DNA of 64,000 bases from Citrifermentans bemidjiense Bem (GTDB lineage Bacteria; Desulfobacterota; Desulfuromonadia; Geobacterales; Geobacteraceae), in the NCBI RefSeq assembly GCF_000020725.1, contig NC_011146.1, forward strand, positions 4,344,001 to 4,408,000, in the 5' to 3' direction. The translations under genes were made by a program, and so were the position numbers. Positions within the stretch are counted from its first letter, which is position 1. Every line of letters starts with the position of its first letter. Positions 52,260 through 60,146 of the stretch are shown here, one piece after another. A model generated the notes under the pieces. It did no database searches, had not been told where the DNA came from, and saw only the letters and a list, made by a program, of their open reading frames with translations.

Positions 52260-52743
52260 CGATGATCCTCCGGGCGCGCAGCATCAGCTCCTCGCTTTGG
52301 TGGCGCCTGGCATGGATGCAGGCGAGGGCGGGTTCGGGGCAGATGAGGCAGGCGCGGGGCGCGATATCCAGCCCGACCCGGGAAACGGGGCGGCCGGCAT
52401 GGTCGTAGATGTCGAGGTCTAGGAGCCTTCCCGCCGGATGCATCGACTCCAGGGAGATCCCGAGCCGCTTCACCTGTTTCGAAGGGAGGCGGGTGCGGTA
52501 GATGGCGAAGGGCCCGAGGTCGTCGCATCCGCGCACGGCGTCCGTCGTCTTCAGCGCGCCCAGAAGCGCCTTCTCGCCCCATTGGAACAGGCGCTCCGCC
52601 CGCTCCCCGGTCTTCTCCGTCCCCGGCAGGTTCAAGGAGAGCATCACCGTGGCCGGGAACTGGGTGGGGAACATCCCGTCCAGAAGGGCCTGCCGGCAGT
52701 CCCTCGCCTCCAAAAGGCTATTCCTTAACGCGTCTAACGGCAT
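52249..52743 (-). CDS. citX: Citrate lyase holo-ACP synthase CitX
   Basis: A 164-residue transferase that loads the phosphoribosyl-dephospho-CoA group onto CitD. Family motifs: GRLLDLDIYDHAGRPVSR, ACLICPEPALACIHARRH. It overlaps citF by 26 bases, an unusually deep overlap supported by the CitX N-terminal match. Confidence 0.9.
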   Translation of the reverse strand: MPLDALRNSLLEARDCRQALLDGMFPTQFPATVMLSLNLPGTEKTGERAERLFQWGEKALLGALKTTDAVRGCDDLGPFAIYRTRLPSKQVKRLGISLESMHPAGRLLDLDIYDHAGRPVSRVGLDIAPRACLICPEPALACIHARRHQSEELMLRARRIIDAL

Positions 52744-54256
52744 CTATGATGCTCCCGTCCCGGTACTCGATCACCGCCACCACCTGGTCCTCGAACTGAA
52801 GCGGCTGCGGGGTGCCGGTCACCCGGCAGATCTCGCGCTGCAGCTCGCCGATTTCTTTGACCGGCAGCTTCCTCCTGATCAGCTCCTCCTTGAGCTCGGG
52901 GTGCCGGTCGTTCACCGCGATCCCCCGCTCGGTCACCACTACGCCTATGGTTTCGCCGGGGGTGGTGACGGTGGTGACCCGGTCGCGCACGATGGGGAGG
53001 CGCCCGCGGATGGAGGGGGCCACGATGATGGAAAGTTTCGCGCCGGCCGCAGTGTCCGAGTGGCCGCCGGTGTTGTGCAGCAGATAGCCGTTAGACTCGG
53101 TGTTCACGTTGACGTTGAAGGAGGTGTCCACCTCGGTCGCCCCGAGGATCACGCAGTCGAGCCGGTTCACCACGGCCCCCGCGTTGAACGGGTTCGCGTA
53201 CATGTCGGCGCCGATCTCCTGGTGGGCGCGGTTTTTCGCTATCGACTTCACCGCCTCCTGGTCGAAGCACTGCACGTCCATCAGCGCGCCGAAAAGCCCC
53301 TCCTCCAGCATCTCCACGAAGTAGCCGGTGATGCCGCCGCAGCCGAAGCTCCCCTTGATGTTGCCGCGGCGCATGGCGTTTCTCACCTTGTCCGAGACGG
53401 CTAGGGAGATGCCGCCGCTGCCGGTCTGGAAGGAGAAGCCGTCCTTCAGGAGCCCGGAGGCCTCGATCACCTGGGAGGCGAAGCTGGCGATCTGGAGCCC
53501 AACGGGATCCGTGGTGATCCTGGTGGTGGTAGAGACGATCTTTGCCGGATCCCCCAGCCGGTCCACGGTCACCACGTAGTCCACGAGGGTCTGGGGGATG
53601 CTGACCGGCACCACCGGGAAGGGGACCAGGTTGTCGGTGACCGCGACGACGCAGGCGGCGTGCAGGGCGTCGGTCTGGGCGTATCCCAGGCTGCCGCAGG
53701 CGGAGGGGCCGCTGTAGCCGTTCATGTTGCCGTACTCGTCGCAGCAGGGTGCGGCGATGAAGGCCACGTCCACCTGCACCGACCCTTCCATGATGGCGCG
53801 GGCCCTGCCGCCGTGGGTCCTGACCACGATGGGGCAGGAGAGTTCGCCGCGGCTCGCCATCTCGCCGATCAGCCCGTTCACGCCGCAGTGGAAGCCGGCG
53901 ACTACGCCGCTTTTGATGTGGGGGATGATCTCAGCGTGCACCGGGTGCACCGAGGAGGAGGCGATCCAGATCCCCCGGATCCCCATGTCGGCGATCTCGG
54001 CCACCAGCCGGTTCAAAAGGAAATCGCCGTTTCGGAGGCTGTGGTGGGTGGCGATGGTCATGCCGTCTTTCAGGCCGCTCGCCTCGATCGCTTCCCTCAA
54101 GCTCGACAGGAGCTTCGAGGCGCCGGGGTTGACGCGCCTTAGGCGGCGGGCGGCGACGCTCCCACTCGGGGTGATCGAGTAGGGGTCGCCGTAGGGGACG
54201 AGCTTTCTCCCCGCGTAGCTTTCCGGGATCTCGCGGCCCAGGCTATTGAGCGCCAT
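52718..54256 (-). CDS. citF: Citrate lyase alpha subunit CitF
   Basis: A 512-residue citrate:acetyl-ACP transferase subunit of the CoA-transferase fold. Typical stretches are GMTIATHHSLRNGDFLLNRL, IWIASSSVHPVHAEIIPHI and GGHSDTAAGAKLSIIVAP. It exchanges acetyl for citrate on the ACP. The start overlaps the citE stop region. Confidence 0.95.
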   Translation of the reverse strand: MALNSLGREIPESYAGRKLVPYGDPYSITPSGSVAARRLRRVNPGASKLLSSLREAIEASGLKDGMTIATHHSLRNGDFLLNRLVAEIADMGIRGIWIASSSVHPVHAEIIPHIKSGVVAGFHCGVNGLIGEMASRGELSCPIVVRTHGGRARAIMEGSVQVDVAFIAAPCCDEYGNMNGYSGPSACGSLGYAQTDALHAACVVAVTDNLVPFPVVPVSIPQTLVDYVVTVDRLGDPAKIVSTTTRITTDPVGLQIASFASQVIEASGLLKDGFSFQTGSGGISLAVSDKVRNAMRRGNIKGSFGCGGITGYFVEMLEEGLFGALMDVQCFDQEAVKSIAKNRAHQEIGADMYANPFNAGAVVNRLDCVILGATEVDTSFNVNVNTESNGYLLHNTGGHSDTAAGAKLSIIVAPSIRGRLPIVRDRVTTVTTPGETIGVVVTERGIAVNDRHPELKEELIRRKLPVKEIGELQREICRVTGTPQPLQFEDQVVAVIEYRDGSIIDAVRRVKE

Positions 54257-55163
54257 GTATCGCCTCCTCGTCTATCAGGGTGTCGACCATGCCGTGGGCG
54301 TAGGCGGTCCTCAGCACGCGCGCCGCCCGCTTCACCACCGGGGCGTCCACCATCTTCCCCCCGAGGGAAATGACGCCGGTACCAAGCTGCCGCGCCCGCT
54401 GGATCGCCTCGATCACCTGCAGGGCGTACTCCACCTCGTGCTTTTTGGGGGCGAAGACCTCGTGCACCACCTCGATCTGGCGCGGGTTCACCAGGCACTT
54501 GCCGGTGTAGCCGAGCCTCTTGGCCAGCTCGGTCTCGGCCCTAAGCCCCTCCATGTCCCCCACGTCGGCGAAGATGGTGTCGAGCGCCTGGATCCCGTTC
54601 GCCTTGGCGGCCCAAAGGACCCGGGTCCTGGCGTTGAAGAGCTCCTCGCCGCCGCGGCTTCTCTCGATCTCCATGCTGGCGGTGTAGTCCTCGGCGCCGA
54701 AGGCGAGGGCGAAGATGCGCTGCGAGCTCCGGGCGATCCCCACCGCGTTGATGACGCCGAGCGCGCTCTCCAGGGAGGGAAGGATGCCGAAGCGGCCGAT
54801 CTCGACCTCGAGCTCCTCCTCGAACTCGGTCAAAAGCGTGTCCAGCCGCTCCACGATCTCCGGGGTGTCGGCCTTGGGGAGGCGGATGCCATCCGGCATG
54901 GCCGGGAGCACCACCTTCAGGTCCTCGTACCCCCAGCGGGTATCGAGCGGGTTGATCCGGACCAGGAGCTCCTTGTTGCGGTCGGTGTACTGCATGAGGA
55001 AGCGCTTCACCAGGTGGCGCGCCGCGTCCTTCTCGGAGAGCGGAACCGCGTCCTCCAGGTCGATGATCACGGAATCGCAGTTGAAGATGGGGATGTTTTG
55101 CAGCATGGAGGGCATGTTGCCCGGGACGTACAAAAGCGAGCGCCTGAGCTTGTAATCCGGCAT
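54243..55163 (-). CDS. citE: Citrate lyase beta subunit CitE
   Basis: A 306-residue citryl-ACP lyase (HpcH/HpaI-like barrel) from the ATG at 55163 with GAGGAGG upstream. RRSLLYVPGNMPSMLQN opens the protein, DLEDAV carries the metal-binding acid, and ALAFGAEDYTASM is diagnostic. A longer frame in the same phase overlaps the PPC gene and is a shadow. ATG shares bases with that gene's TGA. Confidence 0.95.
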   Translation of the reverse strand: MPDYKLRRSLLYVPGNMPSMLQNIPIFNCDSVIIDLEDAVPLSEKDAARHLVKRFLMQYTDRNKELLVRINPLDTRWGYEDLKVVLPAMPDGIRLPKADTPEIVERLDTLLTEFEEELEVEIGRFGILPSLESALGVINAVGIARSSQRIFALAFGAEDYTASMEIERSRGGEELFNARTRVLWAAKANGIQALDTIFADVGDMEGLRAETELAKRLGYTGKCLVNPRQIEVVHEVFAPKKHEVEYALQVIEAIQRARQLGTGVISLGGKMVDAPVVKRAARVLRTAYAHGMVDTLIDEEAIHGAQ

Positions 55164-55639
55164 CAAGGTGCCTCCTCGTCGATGTAGATGGTAGGGATTC
55201 CTCCCACCTTGGAGACGTGGCGTTCGACCCCCGAGACGTCCAGTTCGGTGAGGACGATTTCGCAGGTGGCGAAGACCTCGGCGTCGTAGAGATGCCCCCC
55301 GACCACCTCCCCGGAGGACTTGGACATCATGATATGGAAGTGGTAGTCGAGAAGGTCGCTCTCGCCGGGGACGATGTTCCCCTGCAGCCCCAAGAGCTCG
55401 CACGGCCCCTCGATGTCGTGGATGGTGATGCGGGGTTCGGTGATGGGAAGCCTGGCGCCGGTCTTGATGCCGCGCAGCCTCACGTTCTTCACGCTCCCCA
55501 GGGCCGAGACGATCATGGCGTAGCGCACGTCGGTTAAGTGCGCGAACTGCAAAAGCCTCGTGGTGAGGCTTTCGCCCGGCGTAATCTTGATGATGAAACG
55601 CCTGCCGTTGGAGCACTCCTTGTACCAGAGACCTTCCAT
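55163..55639 (-). CDS. PPC/DUF296 domain protein in the citrate lyase operon
   Basis: A 158-residue protein matching the PPC (DUF296) fold: FIIKITPGESLTTRLLQFAH, SALGSVKNVRLRG, LLDYHFHIMMSKSSGEVVGG. The HFH and GGH residues fit the metal-binding trio described for bacterial PPC proteins. Such domains are best known in plant DNA-binding AHL proteins. Bacterial ones often stand alone. It is inserted between citD and citE with coupled starts, so it is probably used with citrate lyase, as regulator or accessory. Confidence 0.85.
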   Translation of the reverse strand: MEGLWYKECSNGRRFIIKITPGESLTTRLLQFAHLTDVRYAMIVSALGSVKNVRLRGIKTGARLPITEPRITIHDIEGPCELLGLQGNIVPGESDLLDYHFHIMMSKSSGEVVGGHLYDAEVFATCEIVLTELDVSGVERHVSKVGGIPTIYIDEEAP

Positions 55640-55640
55640 G

Positions 55641-55901
55641 TTAACCCTCCGCCCTCATCAACGCCGTTTCCAGGCGGGCCTCGATGGCGTAGTCGAGTGC
55701 GCCCCGGTCGGTGATGCGCACCTCCCCCGCCTCCACCCCATGCTTGGCCAGCACCTCGTCGACCTTGGCGCGGATGAGACCCCCGAACTGCTTCAGCACC
55801 GTCGACTCGATGGTCACGGTCAGGGTCTCGGCCGGCTCCAGGAACACCATCAGGTCGCTAGATTGCAGCGTTCCCGCCTGCACCTTCTTCTTGATCTTCA
55901 T
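55641..55901 (-). CDS. citD: Citrate lyase acyl carrier protein CitD
   Basis: An 86-residue gamma subunit: MKIKKKVQAGTLQSSDLMVF. Ser14 in GTLQSSD is the expected prosthetic-group site. It starts four bases before the citC stop (ATGA overlap). Confidence 0.94.
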   Translation of the reverse strand: MKIKKKVQAGTLQSSDLMVFLEPAETLTVTIESTVLKQFGGLIRAKVDEVLAKHGVEAGEVRITDRGALDYAIEARLETALMRAEG

Positions 55902-56899
55902 TTGTCCCCCCCTTTGTCCCAGATCTTGATCCCCTCGCTGGAGAGGAGAAAGTCGAGCGTGCTCACCGGCACCAGCTCGGCGATCCCCTCCAGTTCGCCG
56001 CGCATCAGCATCTCCCGCACCCTTGAGGCGCTCACTGCCGCGCCGACCGCGCTCTTTCTTTCCAGCTCCCGCACCCCGATCCCCATGGGGGGGAGGATCC
56101 TGTGCATGGCGCGGTTATATTCCGCCGTGGTGCGGCTGAACGGCTCGGAGCCGATGAAGCGGGTGGCGATATGGAAATAGGGTGCTATGCGGGTGGCGAA
56201 GAGGAGCAGGTCGAGCTCCATCTGGATGGCGCAGGCCGGGTCGTCGTCTTTCAGGAAGTAGGTGGGGAAGGTGACGCTGGAGACGGCGTACCAGGAGGTA
56301 TCGAGGACGGTGACGTTTTCGAGATCGGCGGTCCCTTCCTGCACCATCCTAAGGCGCGCCGGGAAGGGGAACAATGAGCGCTCCTCGCGCACCACGAAGA
56401 GGTAGAGATGGTCGACGCTCGAAGCGGCCTCTTCCACCAGGTAGCGGTGCCCCACGGTGAAGGGGTTGCAGTTGGCCACCACGGCGCCGTTGCTGCCGGG
56501 GAACACCTGCCGGCTGTACCGGGCCAAGTAGCGTCTCAGCCCGTCGCCGTACTCCAAAAGCGCGGTCTTTCCCGAGGCGACCAAAAGGTTGAAGTTGAGC
56601 GACTCGAAGCTTGGTGCCAGTGCCGGCGAGGTGAAGATGAAGAAGGAATCGATCCCTTCCTGATAGCCGCGTCCCACCAGCTCCGTCACCACCTCGTCGA
56701 GCAGGGTCCCCCCCTGGTGCGCGGGCGCCACGACGAGCATCTTGAGTACCCGCCCCTGCCTGGCGCCGACCGCCACCAGCCGCCCGGCCTCGAACACCCC
56801 GACCAGATCGTCGTAGGGAAGCTCGAAGCGCAGGCCGCTTTCGGCTACCAGCGCCTGCGCCTGCGACAAATCGTCGGTGGATAGAAGTGAAGTGACCAT
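55898..56899 (-). CDS. citC: Citrate lyase ligase CitC
   Basis: A 333-residue enzyme that acetylates CitD to activate citrate lyase. The nucleotidyltransferase motif is NGAVVANCNPFTVGHRYLVE. SVTFPTYFLKDDDP is typical. I take the ATG at 56899 (MVTSLLSTDDLSQAQ). An upstream in-frame start exists, but neither has a strong ribosome site. First gene of citCD-PPC-citEFXG. Confidence 0.9.
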   Translation of the reverse strand: MVTSLLSTDDLSQAQALVAESGLRFELPYDDLVGVFEAGRLVAVGARQGRVLKMLVVAPAHQGGTLLDEVVTELVGRGYQEGIDSFFIFTSPALAPSFESLNFNLLVASGKTALLEYGDGLRRYLARYSRQVFPGSNGAVVANCNPFTVGHRYLVEEAASSVDHLYLFVVREERSLFPFPARLRMVQEGTADLENVTVLDTSWYAVSSVTFPTYFLKDDDPACAIQMELDLLLFATRIAPYFHIATRFIGSEPFSRTTAEYNRAMHRILPPMGIGVRELERKSAVGAAVSASRVREMLMRGELEGIAELVPVSTLDFLLSSEGIKIWDKGGDK

Positions 56900-56922
56900 A
56901 CAGGAAAGACTAGCACCATTCA

Positions 56923-56948
56923 GCGGTAAACCAAATGGTGTATACCGC
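56923..56948. promoter_or_regulatory. Imperfect palindrome upstream of citC
   Basis: GCGGTAAACC and GGTGTATACCGC face each other over the 5' end of the citrate lyase operon. A further GCGGTAA copy lies about 40 bases upstream. It could be an operator for a citrate regulator. Confidence 0.4.
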
Positions 56949-57102
56949 AAAAGTCCCTATCTTCCCGCGGACCTGGGCGTTTTTTCGCAGTTACCGCACG
57001 AAGGTGAGAAAATTCTAGTATTGTCCGTGGCGGTTGTGTTATTTTGCCGAGTTGCCGATTTCCCCGCAAGACAATGGTAAACGACCAAGGACCGAGGACT
57101 TA

Positions 57103-57816
57103 ATGAGCACGATCTCCATCGTCATACCTGCGCATAACGAGGAAGGCAACATAGGAACGTTGGTGCAGGAAATTCTTGCCACCCGGCTCGAATGCGAGAT
57201 CATCGTGGTCGACGACGCCAGTACCGACGAAACCCACCAAACGCTTCTCGCGCTGAAAAGGACGGTCCCCTCGCTGAAGATCGTCCAGCACGACCGCTCC
57301 TACGGCCAGAGCGCCGCCGTCGCTACCGGGATCAGGCATGCCAGCGGAGAGCTCATCGCCACCATGGACGGCGACGGGCAAAACGACCCGGCCGACATCC
57401 CGAAGATGGTGCAGGCGCTCATGAAAAGCGGCGACAAAAACCTCAGGATGGTCGCGGGGTTCCGCAAAAAGCGCGACGACGCGGCCTGGCGCATCATCTG
57501 CTCCAAGATCGCCAACGCCTATCGCCGCTTTTTCTTGAGGGACGAGACCCCCGACACCGGCTGCGGTCTCAAGGTGTTCTACCGCTCGGCGTTTTTGAAC
57601 CTCCCCTTCTTCGACCACATGCACCGCTTCCTCCCGGCCCTGATCAAGATGCAGGGGGGCGAGGTGGTCTCGGTCGAGGTGGAGCACCGCGCCAGGACCC
57701 ACGGCGTCTCGAAGTATGGGACGCTGAACCGGCTCTGGGTCGGCATCGTCGACATCTTAGGCGTCTGCTGGCTGCGCATGAGGGCCAAGAACGTGAAGAT
57801 CACGAGGTGCGACTGA
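57103..57816 (+). CDS. GT2 polyprenyl-phosphate glycosyltransferase
   Basis: A 237-residue family 2 transferase beginning MSTISIVIPAHNEEGNIGTL. It has the nucleotide-binding VVDDAS, metal-binding MDGDGQNDP and DTGCGLKVFYR regions of the DPM1/ArnC-like branch. It likely moves a sugar from an NDP-sugar to undecaprenyl phosphate. First gene of a tight three-gene operon with a LAB_N protein and an ArnT-like transferase. Confidence 0.88.
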   Translation: MSTISIVIPAHNEEGNIGTLVQEILATRLECEIIVVDDASTDETHQTLLALKRTVPSLKIVQHDRSYGQSAAVATGIRHASGELIATMDGDGQNDPADIPKMVQALMKSGDKNLRMVAGFRKKRDDAAWRIICSKIANAYRRFFLRDETPDTGCGLKVFYRSAFLNLPFFDHMHRFLPALIKMQGGEVVSVEVEHRARTHGVSKYGTLNRLWVGIVDILGVCWLRMRAKNVKITRCD

Positions 57817-58103
57817 TGGTAATGTCCGAAAAAATTTGGGTTGGGATAGGGCTTTCCGGCCAGTTCTTCTTCACCATGCGCTTCGTGGTGCAGTGGATCG
57901 CCACCGAAAGGAACCGCAGGAGCGTCATCCCCGAATCATTCTGGTACTTCAGCATCTTCGGCTCCCTGATCCTGCTGGTGTACTCGCTCTACCGCAAGGA
58001 CCCGGTCTTCATCCTGGGACAGGCCTTCGGCACCACGGTCTACCTCCGAAACCTCTTCTTCATCCACAAGGAAAAGAAAGATGTCTCATGCGCCACAAGC
58101 TAA
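57816..58103 (+). CDS. LAB_N domain membrane protein
   Basis: A 95-residue protein with the lipid-A-disaccharide-synthase N-terminal-like domain (LSGQFFFTMRFVVQWIATER, then VIPESFWYFSIFGS). It has three predicted helices. It overlaps both neighbours (TGATG start; 23 bases into the ArnT-like gene). Often found between GT2 and GT39 genes, possibly in flipping or holding the lipid-linked sugar. Confidence 0.86.
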   Translation: MVMSEKIWVGIGLSGQFFFTMRFVVQWIATERNRRSVIPESFWYFSIFGSLILLVYSLYRKDPVFILGQAFGTTVYLRNLFFIHKEKKDVSCATS

Positions 58104-59703
58104 GGGGCTCTGGCTCCCCTTCCTGATCCTGGCCGGGACCTGCCTCCTTTTCTCGCTGGCACTCCCCTTCTTCCCCGTGGACGAGACCCGCTACCTCTCC
58201 GTGGCCTGGGAGATGAGGGTGCACGACTCCTTCATCGTCCCGATCCAGAACGCGCTCCCCTATTCGCACAAGCCCCCCCTGCTCTTCTGGCTGATCAATC
58301 TGGACTGGCTGCTCTTCGGGGTCAATGAGGGGACGCTCCGCTTCATCCCGCTCATCTTCAGCCTTTTCAACGTCTGCCTGGTGTACCGGATCGCCTTGCA
58401 GCTCTGGGAGGACCGCAAGCTCGCGCTGAACGCCGCCGTGATCCTAGGCTCCACCTTCTCTTACCTCCTCTGGTCCTCGGTGATCATGTTCGACGTGATC
58501 CTCTCCTTCTGGGTCCTCGTAGCCGTCTCCGCCTTCATCCGCGCCGGCAGGGAAAGGAGATTCGCCGATTTCGCCCTGGCGGGCGCGGCCATAGGAGGGG
58601 GGTTCCTTACCAAGGGGCCGGTGGTGCTGGTCTACATCCTCCCGGTGGCGCTCTTCGCCTTCTGGTGGCAGCCCAAAGGCGAGGTCACTCCCAAGTGGTA
58701 CGGCTTTTTGCTCCTCTCCCTGCTGATAGGTATCGCGGTTGTCCTCGCCTGGCTCATCCCGGCGGCGCTCACGGGGGGGGAGGTTTACCGCAAGGCGATC
58801 CTGTGGGGGCAGACGGTGAACCGCATGGCCAACTCCTTCGCCCATAAAAGGCCGCTTTGGTGGTATTTGCAGTGGGTCCCGGCACTGCTGGCTCCCTGGA
58901 TCTTCTTCGCCCCCCTCTGGCGCGGCTGCCGCCGCCTGACCCTGGATGCCGGAACCAGAGTGGTGTTCACCTGGATCGTTTCCGGTTTCGTCGTTTTCTC
59001 CTTTTTGAGCGGGAAGCAGGTGCACTACCTCATCCCCCTGATCCCCGCCTGCAGCCTGTTGGCGGCGAAGGCGATCGCCTGCTCTCAGGATTCCGCACGG
59101 AGGTTCCAGCTCCCGATTGCCATCTTCTACCTGATCCTCGGCGCAGCCATCGTCGCGCTCACCTTCCTGAAGCAGAGGGGCGCGCTGCAATATTTCGATC
59201 CCGGCGAGCTGAGAATCGCCGCTGCCGGCCTCATGCTCCTCGGCGCGGCGCTCTCCTTCCCAAGACCACGCGACGTTTCGGCGGCACTCAGGCTGGTGGC
59301 GGTCTCAGCGCTCCCCTTCTGCGCCCTGGTGGCGGTCGGCTGCCAAACCTTCTCCGGGCGCTACGACCTCCACGCGGTATCCGCGGCGGTACTAAAGAAG
59401 CAGCAGGAAGGCTACCAAGTGCTGCACCAGGGGAAATACCACGGCCAGTACCATTTCATGGGGCGGCTGCAGCTGCCGCTGGTGGAACTGGAGGGAAGCG
59501 ACCAGATCCGGCGCTACGCACAGACCCACGACAAGGTGGCGCTGGTCAGCTACACCCCTCCGGGCCAGGCGGTGCAGCCTGAAGAGGCCTTCTTCCGGCA
59601 GCCGTTCAGGAGCAAGCAGGTGGTCCTTTGGAACAGCCGGGGGATCATGCAGAACCTCGACGGCGCCAAAGCCGCCGCACCCCTGCACCAAGGGGAACAA
59701 TAA
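58081..59703 (+). CDS. ArnT-like GT39 glycosyltransferase
   Basis: A 540-residue polytopic transferase with an N-terminal catalytic loop FPVDETRYLSVAWEMR (Asp/Glu pair) and about 11 helices. ArnT adds aminoarabinose from undecaprenyl phosphate to lipid A. The sugar here is unknown, since no arn sugar-making genes are present. A strong terminator follows. Confidence 0.87.
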   Translation: MSHAPQAKGLWLPFLILAGTCLLFSLALPFFPVDETRYLSVAWEMRVHDSFIVPIQNALPYSHKPPLLFWLINLDWLLFGVNEGTLRFIPLIFSLFNVCLVYRIALQLWEDRKLALNAAVILGSTFSYLLWSSVIMFDVILSFWVLVAVSAFIRAGRERRFADFALAGAAIGGGFLTKGPVVLVYILPVALFAFWWQPKGEVTPKWYGFLLLSLLIGIAVVLAWLIPAALTGGEVYRKAILWGQTVNRMANSFAHKRPLWWYLQWVPALLAPWIFFAPLWRGCRRLTLDAGTRVVFTWIVSGFVVFSFLSGKQVHYLIPLIPACSLLAAKAIACSQDSARRFQLPIAIFYLILGAAIVALTFLKQRGALQYFDPGELRIAAAGLMLLGAALSFPRPRDVSAALRLVAVSALPFCALVAVGCQTFSGRYDLHAVSAAVLKKQQEGYQVLHQGKYHGQYHFMGRLQLPLVELEGSDQIRRYAQTHDKVALVSYTPPGQAVQPEEAFFRQPFRSKQVVLWNSRGIMQNLDGAKAAAPLHQGEQ

Positions 59704-59708
59704 AAAAA

Positions 59709-59738
59709 GGCCCGCCAACTTCAGTTGACGGGCCTTTT
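59709..59738 (+). terminator. Terminator of the glycosyltransferase operon
   Basis: GGCCCGCCAACT, TC loop, AGTTGACGGGCC with TTTT, six bases after the stop codon, preceded by an A-run. Confidence 0.9.
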
Positions 59739-59759
59739 CTGCTACATGCCGAGGATCAA

Positions 59760-60071
59760 TCACCGGTACCCTGCTTCCTTCCAGGCGTTCAGACCACCCT
59801 TGAGGGCCGATACGTTGCGGTATCCCTTCTCCTCGAACTCAGCTGCCCGACCGGCAGACGTATGTTCCTGCGGTCACTGGCAATAGAAGATCAGCTCCTT
59901 CTCCTTCGGTATCTCGGAGAGCCGTGAGTTCAGCTCCCCCATGGTCATCGCCTTCTCCAACCTGATCCCCCCGCACATCTCCTCGCTGTCGTAGGCACAG
60001 ACGAAGAGGGCCTCCCCTCCCTGCACCTTCCTGCGCGCTTCCTCAATCGAGATCCGTTTTGCCTCTGCCAT
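59760..60071 (-). CDS. Candidate selenocysteine-containing rhodanese-like protein
   Basis: A 103-residue reading frame on the minus strand, interrupted by one in-frame UGA at 59876-59874 (codon 66). Reading UGA as selenocysteine restores a full rhodanese domain. Before it: MAEAKRISIEEARRKVQGGE ... LIFYCQ. After it: PQEHTSAGRAAEFEEKGYRN ... GGLNAWKEAGYR. In homologous rhodaneses the active loop often reads YCxCPNEATSA, so the UGA stands where a Cys is usual. A stem with a GGUC-containing loop begins 16 bases after the UGA, as in bacterial SECIS elements. AAGGAGG precedes the ATG. A pseudogene with a point mutation is the alternative, but the intact downstream domain and hairpin argue against it. 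Confidence 0.82.
59843..59876 (-). promoter_or_regulatory. Bacterial SECIS-like element
   Basis: From the UGA (59876-59874) there are 16 bases, then the stem CTGCC, loop GGTCG, stem GGCAG (59857-59843). The distance from UGA to the GGU loop is 21 bases, comparable to the E. coli formate dehydrogenase element, which is about 18. Confidence 0.7.
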
Positions 60072-60146
60072 GTCATCCTCCTTTGGGCACGCTGTAACCA
60101 GACCGTGAAAGAGTAGCAGAGAAAGCCACTGCGTATAGGGGAGCAA

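Noticed and set aside
59760-60071. Reading the rhodanese-like gene as a simple pseudogene
   Set aside because: Only one stop interrupts it, it is UGA, it falls in the active-site loop, the rest of the domain is intact, and a SECIS-like hairpin follows.
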